The notes under the pieces: model-generated | Told to the model about the DNA's origin: nothing | Database searches by the model: none | The model's input: the letters and a program-made list of their open reading frames with translations, nothing else | Program-made: the position numbers and the translations under genes | Assembly: GCA_001606155.1 (NCBI GenBank) | Contig: LODT01000048.1 | Span: 1-64,000 of the forward strand | Reading direction: 5' to 3' | Length of the DNA: 64,000 nt | Source: Tieghemostelium lacteum | Taxonomy: Eukaryota; Evosea; Eumycetozoa; Dictyosteliales; Raperosteliaceae | In this document: in pieces, positions 1 to 11,196 of the stretch | How positions within the stretch are numbered: the stretch's first letter is position 1 | Layout of the letters: every line of letters begins with the position of its first letter

Positions 1-1005
1 AATAATTAATAAAGATAAAAGATGAAATTAAAAAATACCACAAAAATAAAATAATTAATAGAAGAAGAAACCTCAATCAAATAATATATTAGAATATAAA
101 TTAAAAGATTAGATTATCTGGTGGTTTCAAATAAATAGGATTAACTTAATATATAAAAAAAAAATGGAACACATATTGATAATCTTGATTTTAAAAGAAA
201 GTGCAAATTATTTAAAATTCAATTGAAAAGTACTTTTTACTGTCTAATGCTTGAATTGGTTATTCATAGAGATTATACTTATTTTGGGATATATATTAAT
301 TAAAATTAACATCTTTAACCTATAAAAAAGAAATTTAATTGATTAAAATAATATATGAATAAAGTAAATTTAAAAAAAAATATGAAAAGAGATGTTTTGA
401 AAAATTTACATTTAGAGATAAAGTGGAATATGTGTATGTTTAAAAATATTTTAAAAATTTAGTGTGTGAATAGATTAGGTGTGTTATTTTAATTTTATTT
501 ATTTTTAAACTTAATTAGAGAGAAATGTTTGTCGTCATCAACATGTTAAAAGAGATTCAACTATGATTTTGTGGAGGAAAATATAGAGAGTTAATATATA
601 ATTTTGTGCCAACCATTCGACCTTTTTAATCATTGGAATCCACAGCTGTGGGAGTGAATAATGTGGGATTTTGAATTGATAAATGTTAATCGTCATCATA
701 CCAAATTAAATATCACTTTTTTTTAATTCATCATCAATAGAATAGAGTGGAAATCAATAGAGTTATTTTGTTTATTGTTTATTTACTCATTGATATTATA
801 AAATTTGGATTATTAAAATATAAACTATTAGAGGAAATCCACTTTTCTAAATAATCTTAATTATATTTACTTTTTTAATTAATATAGATTAAAGTAATGA
901 TATCATTTACAATTTGAAATTATAGTAATAGCAATAATTTTAATATACACATTGTAAAATCAAATAAAAATTAATACCTCAAAATCAAATATTAAAAGAA
1001 ATAGA
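1..1005. other. AT-rich gene-free stretch
   Basis: No open frame of useful length and no recognisable RNA gene. The only non-homopolymeric landmarks are a short GC-containing segment around 600-660 with the 12-base palindrome CCACAGCTGTGG, and two copies of GTCATCA-type sequence near 532 and 692. It probably contains the promoter of the small open frame that follows. Confidence 0.5.
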
Positions 1006-1212
1006 ATGACAATACTTAATAGTTTAATGAATGTTGTAACGATACAACCTTCAATAGAAAATATAATAAATAGTAACAATTTAATAAATATAGAAAATAG
1101 TTGTAATAATTACTATAATAATATACAATCTTATAATATTTCCAATGCAGTAATACCAAGATCAAATAATATAGAAAGAAAAATGCCAATCTTTAGGCGA
1201 TTTCCTAATTAA
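1006..1212 (+). CDS. small Asn-rich hypothetical protein (68 aa)
   Basis: An ATG opens a 68-residue frame after an A-rich leader, as is usual for dictyostelid starts. The peptide is rich in Asn, Ile and Ser and ends in a basic stretch (KMPIFRRFPN). No domain, signal peptide or membrane segment is visible and I do not recognise a family. Small Asn-rich proteins are common in social amoebae, but a frame this short in such AT-rich DNA could also be chance. It is isolated from its neighbour, which lies on the opposite strand. Confidence 0.3.
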   Translation: MTILNSLMNVVTIQPSIENIINSNNLINIENSCNNYYNNIQSYNISNAVIPRSNNIERKMPIFRRFPN

Positions 1213-1632
1213 TAAGAAACAAACAAAAAATAATATAATAATAATAGTACAATTAGTCCATTACAAAAAAACCCCCTTATTTATTAATTTATTTTTTTTA
1301 ATTAAAAAATAACATATAATATATCAAAAAACCAATAGTAATCCAAACTAAAGAACTAAAGTTAGAGAATAACTAATAAAAAAAATCAATTCTCTTAAGT
1401 TCTACAATATATCATTTGCAAATGAAAGTGGGCTCTATAGTTGAGCTTTTGTAGATAACAATCCGAATACCCAAAATCATTTTTTTTCAAAAGTAATGTT
1501 CTTAAATAAATTACTAATTTAGTATAAAATTTAAACAAAATTGATCTTGTTTAAAAATTAATAATAATAATGTTTTTACTACTTTTTAGTGTTTAGAGTT
1601 TGTATATATATATTGATAGGAGGAAAGTGTGT
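1213..1632. other. intergenic, convergent
   Basis: Spacer between the small plus-strand frame and the 3' end of the prefoldin gene. AT-rich with homopolymer tracts. I see no gene or structured RNA in it. Confidence 0.5.
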
Positions 1633-2259
1633 TTATTTTGGAGGAGTTGAAGTAGAAGTTGTTGTTGTTGTTGTTGAAATATTAGATTGACCTTGTAATT
1701 GTTGTTGTTTTAATTTACGTTTTTGTAATACATCATAATTATAGACTCTTGAAACATTTACATCTGTAGTTGTAATTTGATCTTTAACATAACCTAAATC
1801 CTGAATAGTATCTTTTAGTTGTTTATCTACAGAATCTTTATTCTTTCTAAGAACCTGTTTTGCCTCCTCAAAAGAGTACTCTAACATGACATTGGCACCT
1901 AACCACAAGTAGATTGATTTTGGATGATCTACTTGAGCTGATGAATAAACACCTTCTGACAATTCGTATTGTACTTGAAAATTCTCTTCAGTCTTACTAG
2001 CTACATGATCAACTATATCCAATGATTCCTGAAGTTGTTTTGATCTCAATGTCAGAATTGAGATATTATTTGATAGTTTACTTTCAAAATATTTAAATTT
2101 ACTGTAGGAATCTTGTAATTGTCTAAAAACACTCTCAATCTCTTTATCTTTTAAATATTCTTCTACATTGGAGATAAATGTAACTCCTGGTATATTTGAT
2201 GTTGGTTTTATATCGGCTTCAAATAAAACACTATATTCATTTGTTTCAACTTCCGACAT
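1633..2259 (-). CDS. pfdn3: prefoldin subunit 3 (VBP1-type), 208 aa
   Basis: Alpha-class subunit of the hexameric prefoldin co-chaperone, which in the cytosol hands nascent actin and tubulin to the CCT chaperonin. The sequence shows two long heptad-rich coiled coils flanking the family signature YLWLGANVMLEY (about residues 118-129), followed by DQITTTDVNVSRVYNYDV, which closely matches human VBP1. The start is the ATG at 2259 (MSEVETNEY). A longer in-frame extension upstream begins with a Phe/Leu/Lys-rich stretch from AT-rich leader DNA and is not expected to be translated. The C-terminal tail adds a Gln and a Thr/Ser run typical of dictyostelids. It is a single exon. Confidence 0.93.
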   Translation of the reverse strand: MSEVETNEYSVLFEADIKPTSNIPGVTFISNVEEYLKDKEIESVFRQLQDSYSKFKYFESKLSNNISILTLRSKQLQESLDIVDHVASKTEENFQVQYELSEGVYSSAQVDHPKSIYLWLGANVMLEYSFEEAKQVLRKNKDSVDKQLKDTIQDLGYVKDQITTTDVNVSRVYNYDVLQKRKLKQQQLQGQSNISTTTTTTSTSTPPK

Positions 2260-2799
2260 TGTATGTATAATAATGTGAGTGTGTTTGATCTTTTTTTGAC
2301 AAAAAAAAAACAAAAATAAAAATAATAAAAAAATATGAAATTGAACTGAACAATGAAGAAACATGTAACAGTCTCAGTAACAGTGTATACACTTTATATA
2401 AGTAATATTTAAATAAGTTTTTACTTTTTTTTTATTTCTTTTTTATTATGATTTGTTTAAAGCTTAGTTTTCTTATATGTTGCAGAAAAAATTATATTTA
2501 ATATACAAAAAAAATATATTAAATAGTAAAAGTAATATTTGGTTGTTTGATTGATAATTGAAAATACAATGGAATTGGTAGTTATTACTTTAGTGTCTAC
2601 TATTTTGAAGTTTTTTTTTTTTTTGGGAAGAAATCAAACTTTGGGCTTAAAAAAAGATGAGGTTAGATGTTGATTACTGCTGATAAATGATATGGAGAGG
2701 AATGGTTGTTTTAATAGGTGGTGATGGAGTGGAGAGGATTGTAGTAGTTTTATTATAATAATTTATATGAATAAAAATTTGAAAAGAACATGGAGAAAT
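2260..2799. other. intergenic
   Basis: Spacer between two minus-strand genes, presumably holding the prefoldin promoter and the Rab terminator. AT-rich, with a purine/G-rich patch near 2640-2760. No gene seen. Confidence 0.5.
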
Positions 2800-3816
2800 T
2801 TATTTGCAACCTAGGTTTTTAATTTTAATAGATAATGTTAGTATATCTCTATAGGCAATGGTGAGTGGGTTATTATAATCCAAGTACTATACATACAGGT
2901 CGTGCTTTTAGCTTTATTATTATTTGGAGTAATGCTTGTAGTATCACGTGTTGGAGGTGGTTCGTTTGGAGTATCTATCATACGTTTCTTAATATCTTTT
3001 GCCAGGGTGATAAAGGCTTCATCTACATTTATACTATTTTTAGCAGAGGTTTCCAAAAATTTAATACCATATTCGTCTGCAAGTGACTTTCCTCTAGCAG
3101 AATCAACAACCTTCTTTTCTGCCATATCACATTTGTTACCAATTAACATTTTATTAACTGAATCTGTAGCATGTTGTTCAATATTACGAATCCAATTTCT
3201 AATATCTAATGATATCATGATACAACAGTATTAATATTTGAATTCATTGAGAAAATATTGTTTAAACTAAAGTTAACTTACTTCCAAATGATTTTTCATC
3301 AGTGACATCATATACCAATAGGATACCCATAGCACCTCTGTAATAGGCAGTGGTGATAGTTCTGAAACGTTCTTGACCAGCTATATAGATTACATCAATA
3401 GAAAGGGGTATTAGATTTCAAAGTTGTCAAAAAAAAATTTTTTTTTTTTTGGTTTTTTGGGTATAAAAAAAAAATCCACTTCAATAAAAGATCAACTTAC
3501 CTGTATCCCAAATTTGTAGTTTAATTCTCTTTCCTTCCAATTCAATTGTACGAATCTTGAAATCAATACTGTATTAATGTGATATATAATAGAAATATGT
3601 TAGAAGATACTGTCATCCCAATCTGAAGGGAGGAGTATAGATCATCTAAATCACTTACCCAATAGTAGTAATAAAACTTGGTGTAAATGAATCTTCAGAG
3701 AAACGTAAAAGTAAACAACTTTTACCAACACCTGAATCACCAATGAGTAGTAATTTAATTAAATAATCATAAGCTGCACTTTTGTTGGCAGTTGTAGTTG
3801 GTCCTGAATTCGACAT
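2800..3816 (-). CDS. Rab8/Sas-family small GTPase, 214 aa, five exons
   Basis: Membrane-traffic Rab of the exocytic Rab8 group. Exons by splice sites and phase: 3816..3659, 3568..3501, 3380..3282, 3205..2897 and 2810..2800; total 645 nt, in frame. All nucleotide-binding motifs are present: GDSGVGKS, the T of TTIG in switch I, WDTAGQE, NKCD and ETSAK. The stretch [19 protein letters not shown] is very close, from memory, to Dictyostelium Sas1/Sas2 and Rab8A. The last exon is only 11 nt and supplies the prenylation cysteines: the spliced end reads STTCCK. Without splicing, the frame runs on into intron sequence and lacks the double cysteine, which supports the small terminal exon. Which paralogue (sas1, sas2, rab8A) it corresponds to cannot be decided here. 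Confidence 0.9.
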
Positions 3817-4853
3817 AATGTTTTGTGATTTAGTATCTATGTAAAACTCTATTTAGGAATTTCCTTTTCTAAAAAATCTGTATATCTATATTGAATTGTT
3901 GGTCTAATATTGACTTCTTTAGAGATTTGAAATTACAAAAAAAAACTATATAAATTTTTAAAAATATACAGTTAATTAGTTTGGTGTATTGTATAAATAA
4001 AAAATAAAATAAAAAAAATTTTGAAAAAAAAAAAAAATTGCAAAAATGGCTGTGATCAAATTAAAAAAATAAGTGGTAATTAGTTTGTTGTTATAAATTG
4101 TACTAATCCTATCTATATCTAAACAAATAAAAGACAATGAAAAATCATTTTCGATTTTTCTATAGTGATAAACAATTTCCAGTTGAGATATTATTGATAT
4201 TTCACTAACACTAAAAAAAAAAATAAAAAAAAATAAACACAAACCACTTTTACCTAAAATAATAATAATATGTACTTTAGAAACTTACTATAATTAATCA
4301 AATAAAGTAAAGACGAGTGAAATTAAATTTTGTTAAATTATATTATATTAATTATATTATTTAAAAATTTTTTTTTTTAAATTTGATAACTTTTTTTCAC
4401 CTCTTTTTTTTCATTGAATTTTTATTTGAAAATAATTAATTGTTTAATTGTTTGAATTTTTTTTACATTTTATAATCTTTCAAATATTATCATTGAATTA
4501 ACGTATACAAAGAGAAAATATTAAGAACTTAAGAAATACTAAAATATTAATATTATTAATAATATCATATAAATATTAAAATTATGACAACATAACAAAG
4601 AGAAGTTATAATATAAGAGAAGAGAAGTTATATATGAGAGAAGTTATATATAAGAGAAGTTATATATCTTTTAGATAATTTTAAAATATAACCTCCAAAC
4701 CAAAGCGGAGGAATGATCTTTGATAATCCACTAAAAACCCAAACCAATCAATTGAGATATTTTTAAAATTTTTTTTTTAGAAAAATCATTATTTATCTGT
4801 TTGTTGTTGATATATTTGTATTTATTTATTTATTTATTTGGTTGAAGGAAAGA
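3817..4853. other. divergent intergenic region between Rab and LIM genes
   Basis: About 1 kb of AT-rich DNA between divergently transcribed genes, so it should hold both promoters. An 88-residue frame on the minus strand (3976-4242) is composed of Phe/Ile/Lys runs and is not credible as protein. A short tandem repeat lies within (listed separately). Confidence 0.5.
4598..4668. repeat. short tandem repeat, AGAGAAGTTATATATA-type
   Basis: About four imperfect copies of a 14-20 base unit containing AGAGAAGTTATA follow one another, unlike the simple A/T tracts around them. It sits about 200 bases upstream of the LIM gene. Confidence 0.7.
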
Positions 4854-5390
4854 ATGTCATCTACATGTCCAACTTGTATGAAAGCTGTATATTTTGCAGA
4901 GAGAGTTGATGGAATCAATGGAAAGAAATATCATAGAGCATGTTATAAATGTGCAAATTGTAGAAAGACATTGGAAGTTGGTAAGAATTTAGAACATGAA
5001 GGTAAAATCTATTGTCATCAATGTCATAGTCAATTTGGAATCTCTGGATATGGATATGGATTTGCATTGGATTCTTATAAAGGACGTAAACAAAATGATG
5101 TTCATTTAGTTGGTGGTTCATCTGCATCATATCATACACCACAAACTAGTGTAGTTACAACTCCAACACCATCAAGTCATAAACCATCTGCAATTAAAAC
5201 AACCCCATCATATGTTAAACCTTCCTATAGCTCTTCAAGTTCAAGTGTATCGAGTGATAAATGGAATACTTATTCATCATCTTCAACACCATCTTATTCA
5301 TCTTCAACAGGTGCAAAGAAATTCTGTACTCATTGTGGTAATAGTGTGGTTGGTGCTAATTTTTGCTCTGGATGTGGTGTAAAAGTATAA
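4854..5390 (+). CDS. LIM-domain protein with C-terminal zinc ribbon, 178 aa
   Basis: One LIM domain at about residues 4-60: CPTC, then H and CYKC, CANC, and CHQC plus a final ligand, in the CRIP-like spacing. It is followed by a Gly/Tyr-containing segment, a Ser/Thr/Pro-rich linker (about 85-150), and a short C-terminal zinc ribbon, FCTHCGNSVVGANFCSGCG. Single-LIM proteins of this layout in Dictyostelium bind F-actin-rich structures, so a cytoskeletal adaptor role is likely. The start is taken at the ATG at 4854 (MSSTCPTC); a longer in-frame version would need a TTG start. Single exon. The exact orthologue among the lim genes is not resolved. Confidence 0.88.
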   Translation: MSSTCPTCMKAVYFAERVDGINGKKYHRACYKCANCRKTLEVGKNLEHEGKIYCHQCHSQFGISGYGYGFALDSYKGRKQNDVHLVGGSSASYHTPQTSVVTTPTPSSHKPSAIKTTPSYVKPSYSSSSSSVSSDKWNTYSSSSTPSYSSSTGAKKFCTHCGNSVVGANFCSGCGVKV

Positions 5391-5470
5391 ATTATTATAA
5401 TAAAAATAAATAATTTCAGATAATCATAGATTGTATTATAATTAATATAAATATAAAAATTAATGATTGT

Positions 5471-6463
5471 TTATTTGATTTTTGATTTTAATTGTAAATG
5501 TAAAGTAGGATGGTTATATGGTATGAATAAGTTCCAAAACCTCCAATTTGGGAATTGTGATTTAAAATTTTGAATTGAACCACATTTAAATTTATTCCAA
5601 ATATATAAAAACCATTGTGAATAGGTTGGTGATTCTTTTAGATTCTTTAGAAGATGTATAGTTGTAGTATTGGTATATAATAGATAACCTTGCCATATCA
5701 TTATAAAACTAGCTGGTATAAGTAATAAGATGGCACATATAAATATCATTGAGAATTTTGAAAGTCTTTGACACATTTTTTCATCGGTTGAAGATAGTGT
5801 AGTTTTGTTTAGATAGCAATCCTTAAATGGGAAATAGGATAGGTAGCATGCATAGATGAGTCCAAAAAAAACAAACCAAAGAAACATGTAGAAATATGCC
5901 CAGTTACTACCACTGATGACACAGGTGTTTACATAGGGACAATGATGATCTATACCTTCTGAGCATCTATTACATACTTTACAATGAAATGATGTGGAAG
6001 TCTTTAAAGATCTACATCTACTACAATAACGAGTTCTTTGTTCTTCATCTAGTTCCTTTAATGCCTTAACTGATAACTGTTTAGAAAATATACCAGATAC
6101 TATAGTTTTGTAATAATAATAGTATAAATTCAATACAATGAATGTACATAGTAGTAAATGAATATATAAAGGTACCCAAGATCTATTACCATCACCAATG
6201 AATACATCTAATATATTTACTACATGAATTTGTTTTACCAAATAGTATGGTAAATATATGCAATACCATAGATATACAGCAACATAAATAAGTGTAACAA
6301 TAAAGAATACTAAAATGATACCAACAATCTCTGTTGCAATTCTACCTATTCTTGCATTTGGAAATAAACTATTTAAAAGATCTGTAAACATTGGTAATAG
6401 TATTACTATAACACTTAATGTTACAAAATCTACTATAGTAAGATCTTTAAATCCATTTTCCAT
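5471..6463 (-). CDS. DHHC-type protein S-acyltransferase, 330 aa
   Basis: Integral membrane palmitoyltransferase. Hydrophobic segments lie near residues 12-29, 46-70, 98-116, 188-207 and 235-260. The Cys-rich domain lies between, with CSRCRSLKTSTSFHCKVCNRC (147-167) followed by DHHC at 172-175. The motif after DHHC is unusual: the family normally reads DHHCPW(I/V)NNC(V/I)G, whereas this protein has PYVNTCVISGSN, so the Trp is Tyr and an extra residue lies before the Gly. The catalytic Cys175 and the zinc-binding Cys/His set are kept. Single exon; start ATG at 6463. It ends close to the LIM gene, which is convergent with it. Confidence 0.92.
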   Translation of the reverse strand: MENGFKDLTIVDFVTLSVIVILLPMFTDLLNSLFPNARIGRIATEIVGIILVFFIVTLIYVAVYLWYCIYLPYYLVKQIHVVNILDVFIGDGNRSWVPLYIHLLLCTFIVLNLYYYYYKTIVSGIFSKQLSVKALKELDEEQRTRYCSRCRSLKTSTSFHCKVCNRCSEGIDHHCPYVNTCVISGSNWAYFYMFLWFVFFGLIYACYLSYFPFKDCYLNKTTLSSTDEKMCQRLSKFSMIFICAILLLIPASFIMIWQGYLLYTNTTTIHLLKNLKESPTYSQWFLYIWNKFKCGSIQNFKSQFPNWRFWNLFIPYNHPTLHLQLKSKIK

Positions 6464-6594
6464 ATGTTTAATTGTTTAAACCTGGTGTGGGATATCAAAA
6501 ATGAAAAATAATTTTTTGTGAAAGAAGAACTCAATTTGGAAATTAAAAAAAAATTGATATTTAAATAAATAAATTTAAATAAAGGGATTTTTAA

Positions 6595-7977
6595 TTAATA
6601 AGATATTAGTTTAATATTTTTTGGTAAAACGGAAGGATTAATGTGAAATCTCTTTGAGAATTGTAATTCAGAAAGTGAATTTGGAAGTGAACCACTAATT
6701 AAAGGATGAGAATATATATAACCTAGTTTGAGAATTTTTAAATTTGGAGGTAATATACCAGGTTCTAATGGTTGATTAAAATATCCATTCAATGACAATT
6801 CAATTAGAGAATCTGGTAAAGATCCAGGTTGAAAAGGTTTATCAAAACCCTCATCAAATCTGAGTATACATAAATTCTTTGGTAATACACCAACACTAAT
6901 TTCCTGATTAAATGTCAGACCAAATTCCAATTCCGTAATGGAATCTGGTAGAGTTCCAGGTAGTATAGGTTGATCAAAATTCAAACCAAAAGACAATTCC
7001 TTCAATGACCGAGGTAATACACCAACTGTTATAGGTTTATCAAATTTCATTCCAAACTCCAAATCAGTCAAAGATTCCGGTAGTAAACCAGGTTGTAACA
7101 ATTGATCAAAATCATGTCCAAAAATCAGTTTTTTCAAATGTGGTGGTAAATGTAAATTCATAGGTTGATTAAAAGCATCACCAAATTTAAGTTCCATTAA
7201 AGACATGGGTAGTATACCATCAGTTAGAGGTTGATTAAAGTCCTTGTGAAACCACAATCTAAGTAAATTTTCAGGTAGAGATTTTTCTATAATCTTCTGA
7301 TTAAAAGATTCACCAAATTTCAGAGTTTCTAAAGACAGTGGTAGTACATCAACTGCTAATGGTTGATTGTATGCATATCCAAATACCAATGATTTCAAGT
7401 TCTCTGGTAATGAATTTGGTTTAAGTACCTTATCAAACATGTATCCAAATGCCAAATCAGTTAAAGACTGTGGTAACAGTCCAGGTAGAATATCCTGATC
7501 AAATTGATATCCAAAATGCAGAGTACCCAATGTCTCTGGAAAAAACATACTATCCCATTGTCTATTGAAATTATAACATAACCATAATGTATTTATGCCA
7601 TAAGGTAAATATTTTAAATCAAATGAAGCATCTTTTAAATTTAATGTTAAAATATTAAATCGTTGTTGATTTGGATATTTCCTGTAATATCCATTATCAT
7701 TACTATTACTATTACTATTATTTTGAGCTTGTTGATCGGTTATATCAAATTCTTTAAATACAATTTTATAATGTGCCATATTTTTAATTCTAATGTATTT
7801 AAATGAATTTGGGATATATTTGGATAAATGTTTACAATAGTAGTTTAATGGGAAATCATTATATCTTATACAATTCCTATAGGAGTTTGTTTCTCTATTA
7901 ATTGAAACTAATGCAAGTATATCTTTATTGGTAGTAAGATAACTAACTACTTTATCAATAATAAAGAAATTTAACAT
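6595..7977 (-). CDS. FNIP-repeat protein, 460 aa
   Basis: A dictyostelid FNIP/leucine-rich-like repeat protein. After an N-terminal region (about 1-115) with an F-box-like hydrophobic pattern, at least twelve 22-residue repeats run to the C-terminus. Each carries FNQPL..G.LP.SL..L.FG or a near variant (examples: FNQPLAVDVLPLSLETLKFG, FDQPILPGTLPDSITELEFG). These repeats form a solenoid used for protein binding. A short Asn/Ser run lies near 87-95. Single exon. A smaller relative lies at 60754-61743. Specific partners are unknown. Confidence 0.9.
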   Translation of the reverse strand: MLNFFIIDKVVSYLTTNKDILALVSINRETNSYRNCIRYNDFPLNYYCKHLSKYIPNSFKYIRIKNMAHYKIVFKEFDITDQQAQNNSNSNSNDNGYYRKYPNQQRFNILTLNLKDASFDLKYLPYGINTLWLCYNFNRQWDSMFFPETLGTLHFGYQFDQDILPGLLPQSLTDLAFGYMFDKVLKPNSLPENLKSLVFGYAYNQPLAVDVLPLSLETLKFGESFNQKIIEKSLPENLLRLWFHKDFNQPLTDGILPMSLMELKFGDAFNQPMNLHLPPHLKKLIFGHDFDQLLQPGLLPESLTDLEFGMKFDKPITVGVLPRSLKELSFGLNFDQPILPGTLPDSITELEFGLTFNQEISVGVLPKNLCILRFDEGFDKPFQPGSLPDSLIELSLNGYFNQPLEPGILPPNLKILKLGYIYSHPLISGSLPNSLSELQFSKRFHINPSVLPKNIKLISY

Positions 7978-8404
7978 TTATAAATATTTGTTTGTTATTA
8001 AGTGTGTATATTGATCTTTTGATTAATAATGATAATGAGCTTATTAATCACCAAACGCTTAAGACATTAAATAAAAAAGACATATCTATGAAAAAGTTTC
8101 AAAAATAAAACAAACTAAACAGTGTTTAGGAAATATGAAAAAACAAAAAATCTTTTCTATCGAAAATCAAATGAAATTTGCATATATTCAACAAAATACT
8201 ACCATATCAATACGCATTAATAATTTTTTAAAAAGATATAGTGTTTATGTCAAATTTAGATTCGTGTTCAAATTGACATTTTGATTCCAGAATTTATGTG
8301 ATGGTGATGTTGTTGCAATGATTTTTTATTTATTAATGTTTTGTTTTGAGTTCCAATAACAAAATCTTCTTCACACAATGAAATTTAAATTATTGAGGTG
8401 GACT
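7978..8404. other. intergenic
   Basis: Spacer between two minus-strand genes; should contain the FNIP-gene promoter. AT-rich. Nothing else recognised. Confidence 0.5.
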
Positions 8405-10961
8405 TTATAAATAAAAGACTTGTTTCTTTTTACCACCTTTGGTGATGAACTGCTTTTCTTCTTTTTTCTCTACTACAACTGGTTGAGGTTTAGGTAGAGG
8501 TTTATCTGACCCTGGTAATGATGGGAAATCATCCTTGTTTGGTAGTTTTTTAGAAAGAGATGGTTTAGAAGAACTAGTTGTAGAACTAAATGATGAGAAT
8601 GGTTTAGAGTCCATTTGAATTTTTGAAAAGTTATTGGTAGTTGGTAGAGTGGGATAATCATCACTATCAGAATCACTATCATCATAGGAAATGGAACGTT
8701 GTTGAATTTTACTTGCCATGCTATTAGATGAACTAGTGGTAGTGGTTGTTGTGGTGGGTTGATTGTGGATAAGTACTGGTGTTGGAATACGAGTTGTTTG
8801 GTTATATGATAACACCTGATCAGTAGGTTTCTTTTTAATTTGATGTAGATTATCAGATGCATTTACATTGGAGGTCCATACACTGGTATGAGTTTGATTC
8901 GATTTCTTTTTATTAGATTTACTGTCACTTCCACTATCCAAAGATGGATACTGTTCTTCCAAATGTTTCATAAAAGAGTGAATTTGAATGAGTTCTTCTC
9001 TCTTTGATTGGTCTGGTAAAAGTGCAACCAATTCTTCAAAGATTCCAGCAGCTTTATCTTTTCCAAAAAGTGCAATGAATTTAGTATAATACTCATTTAC
9101 ACCAATTTTACCATTTTTAAAATCCAAAGAACGTGCTTTAAATTCATTTCTCTTCTCTTGACTGAGTATAGAATTGATTTGTTGCATTAATTTCTTATTT
9201 CTCTCTTCCATCTCACTTTGACTTACTTGTTTACTGGCAATCTGTTGTTGCTCAAGTCTTACCAAATGAAAATCAGGGTTAAATGAAGTAGGTGCTCTAT
9301 TTCCAAGTAGAATATTCTCCGAACTACTTCCAATAGCTGGAAATTGTTCTTGAGTAGGTGTTCTATTACTACCAGCTAAATTATTATTATTAATCGATGA
9401 ATTACTGCTGCCACTATTATTATTATTATTATTACTACTACTACTACTTATAACATTACTATTAGTTGAACCACTGCTAGAGGATGATATATTAAAATCT
9501 ATTAAATTTCTAATATTTCCCATGGATTTTTTTTCAGTTCTTGAGAATTTGTTGGATTCCATGTGGGTTGAGATTTTGTGGGAACGTAAACTGACTTCAT
9601 CTTGAAAGACAATATATTTCTTTTCAAGACATTCTGGATCGGTACATGGAAAATGTTCATCATCAAAGTGATATCTTAGTTTTTGATAGTCTTTAAAGTA
9701 CTGATACTGAATACCTTGTTTCTCACAGAGAAAACAAGTAAAATGATTCTTATTCAAATGTTCATATAACTGATCGATACCATAGAAATACTTGTTACAA
9801 AACTTACAAACTGGATGTCCCTTCTTTGCTTTCTTTTGTTCTTTGGAGGCACCGCCATTCCATTCAGCCAAATGAATTGGTAATTCACGTGGGTCATAGA
9901 TATTCTGTTGATACAAAAACACTTTTCTATCAGAAAGACAAATTTCACAATACACCAAATGATGTCTGGTATTTAGATGGTACTCTAATTTCCTTAGACT
10001 CTCTGCTGGATAATTACATAATTTACAATTGTAACTCCACAGTACTGATAGCTCTGTCAGAAACTCCTTATTTTCAAAATAGACTCCTAATTCCTTACTA
10101 AATGTCATCTCCTTTACATTATATTCTATATATTTTTTATCTGAAACATTACTAAAAATAACTTGACCTTGTTCTTGCTATTATAGGTTTGGAAATATTT
10201 AGATTTTAGAATTGTATTGTAACCTTTAAAAGGGTTAATGGATTAAAACATACCTTACAAATTGAACATTTATATTCTTTATATAATTCTCTTTGTTTTA
10301 GTACACAAAGAGCACAAACATCAATATGGTCACATGGACCTCTAGAATACATAATAATAGGATCACAACATATAATACATAATGGGGCTTCTGAAATTGA
10401 CTCATTTTTAAATTTACCAAGATTTAATAAAGCTGGTAATGATAATTCTTCATCTTCACTATTTGTATTGGTAATTGCTGCCGCTGCCGCTGCTGATGTT
10501 GTCTTTGTTGTTGTTGTTGTTGTTGTTGTTGTAGTAGTAGAATCTGGTTTTGCTATTTTATCTCTAATATATTTTGGTCGATTTCGTTTAGGTTTTGGTT
10601 GTTGATTTTGTTCACCCGGAATTGATTCTTGCTGTTGCTGATGATTTTCACCATTAACCTGTTCTTTTTTATCTTTTGGTTCTTTTTGTCCTTTGGGTGT
10701 AAATTGTTTAGGTTTTTTAGGAGGTTTACTATTATTATTTTTAGTGTGATTGTTATTTTTATCACCTTCTTTATTTTGAGATTCATCAGTTGTCTTTTTA
10801 GTTTGTTTATGATGATGGTGATGATGATGATGTTTATGTCCATTAGTTTGGTTATTGGGTTTAGTTGATTGAGTTGATGGAGGTGGTGGAGGGTTATCCC
10901 CACCAGATCCATTGGTTACAGTAGTTGATGAGGTAGTAGAGGTTGTTGTTGTTGTTGACAT
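8405..10961 (-). CDS. znf598: ZNF598/Hel2-type RING E3 ubiquitin ligase, 826 aa, two exons
   Basis: Exons 10961..10254 and 10177..8405 join across a 76-nt GT-AG intron to give one frame. ZNF598/Hel2 ubiquitinates small-subunit ribosomal proteins at collided ribosomes and starts ribosome-associated quality control. Residues 1-185 are low complexity (Thr, Pro, a His run near 43-52, Asn). The RING begins at about 190: CIICCDPI, GPCDHIDVCALC, and CSIC at the end of exon 1. Exon 2 continues with QVIFSN, the expected post-RING strand, and then a series of C2H2-like fingers (CKLCNYPAESLRKLEYHLNTRH, YCEIC, CKFCNKYFYGIDQLYEHLNKNH and others). The C-terminal half is Ser/Asn/Thr-rich. Taken separately, the two exons would look like two unrelated genes. 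Confidence 0.93.
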
Positions 10962-11196
10962 TATTGAATTATATTATTGTTATTCTTAGAGTTATATAAA
11001 TTAAAAGTAAATAAATATATTTTATACTAAAATACTGGATATTTGTTGGAATATCGATAATTTGTTAGAATGAAAAAAAAAAAAAAGTCAATGCATTTGG
11101 TGAATGTGTTTTCAAGGGTTTTTTGATATTTTTCTCACAATATTAATAAAATGAATGATAAAGTAAATTTAAAAGAGAAAACATGTTAATTAATTA

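Noticed and set aside
600-660. tRNA or small RNA gene near the CCACAGCTGTGG palindrome
   Set aside because: No cloverleaf, no T-loop consensus and no box elements could be fitted.
3976-4242. 88-residue minus-strand frame
   Set aside because: Phe/Ile/Lys-rich translation of AT tracts, no domain, lies in a divergent promoter region.
10206-10961. RING frame as a separate 251-residue gene
   Set aside because: A GT-AG intron in matching phase joins it to the downstream zinc-finger frame, giving the complete ZNF598 order.
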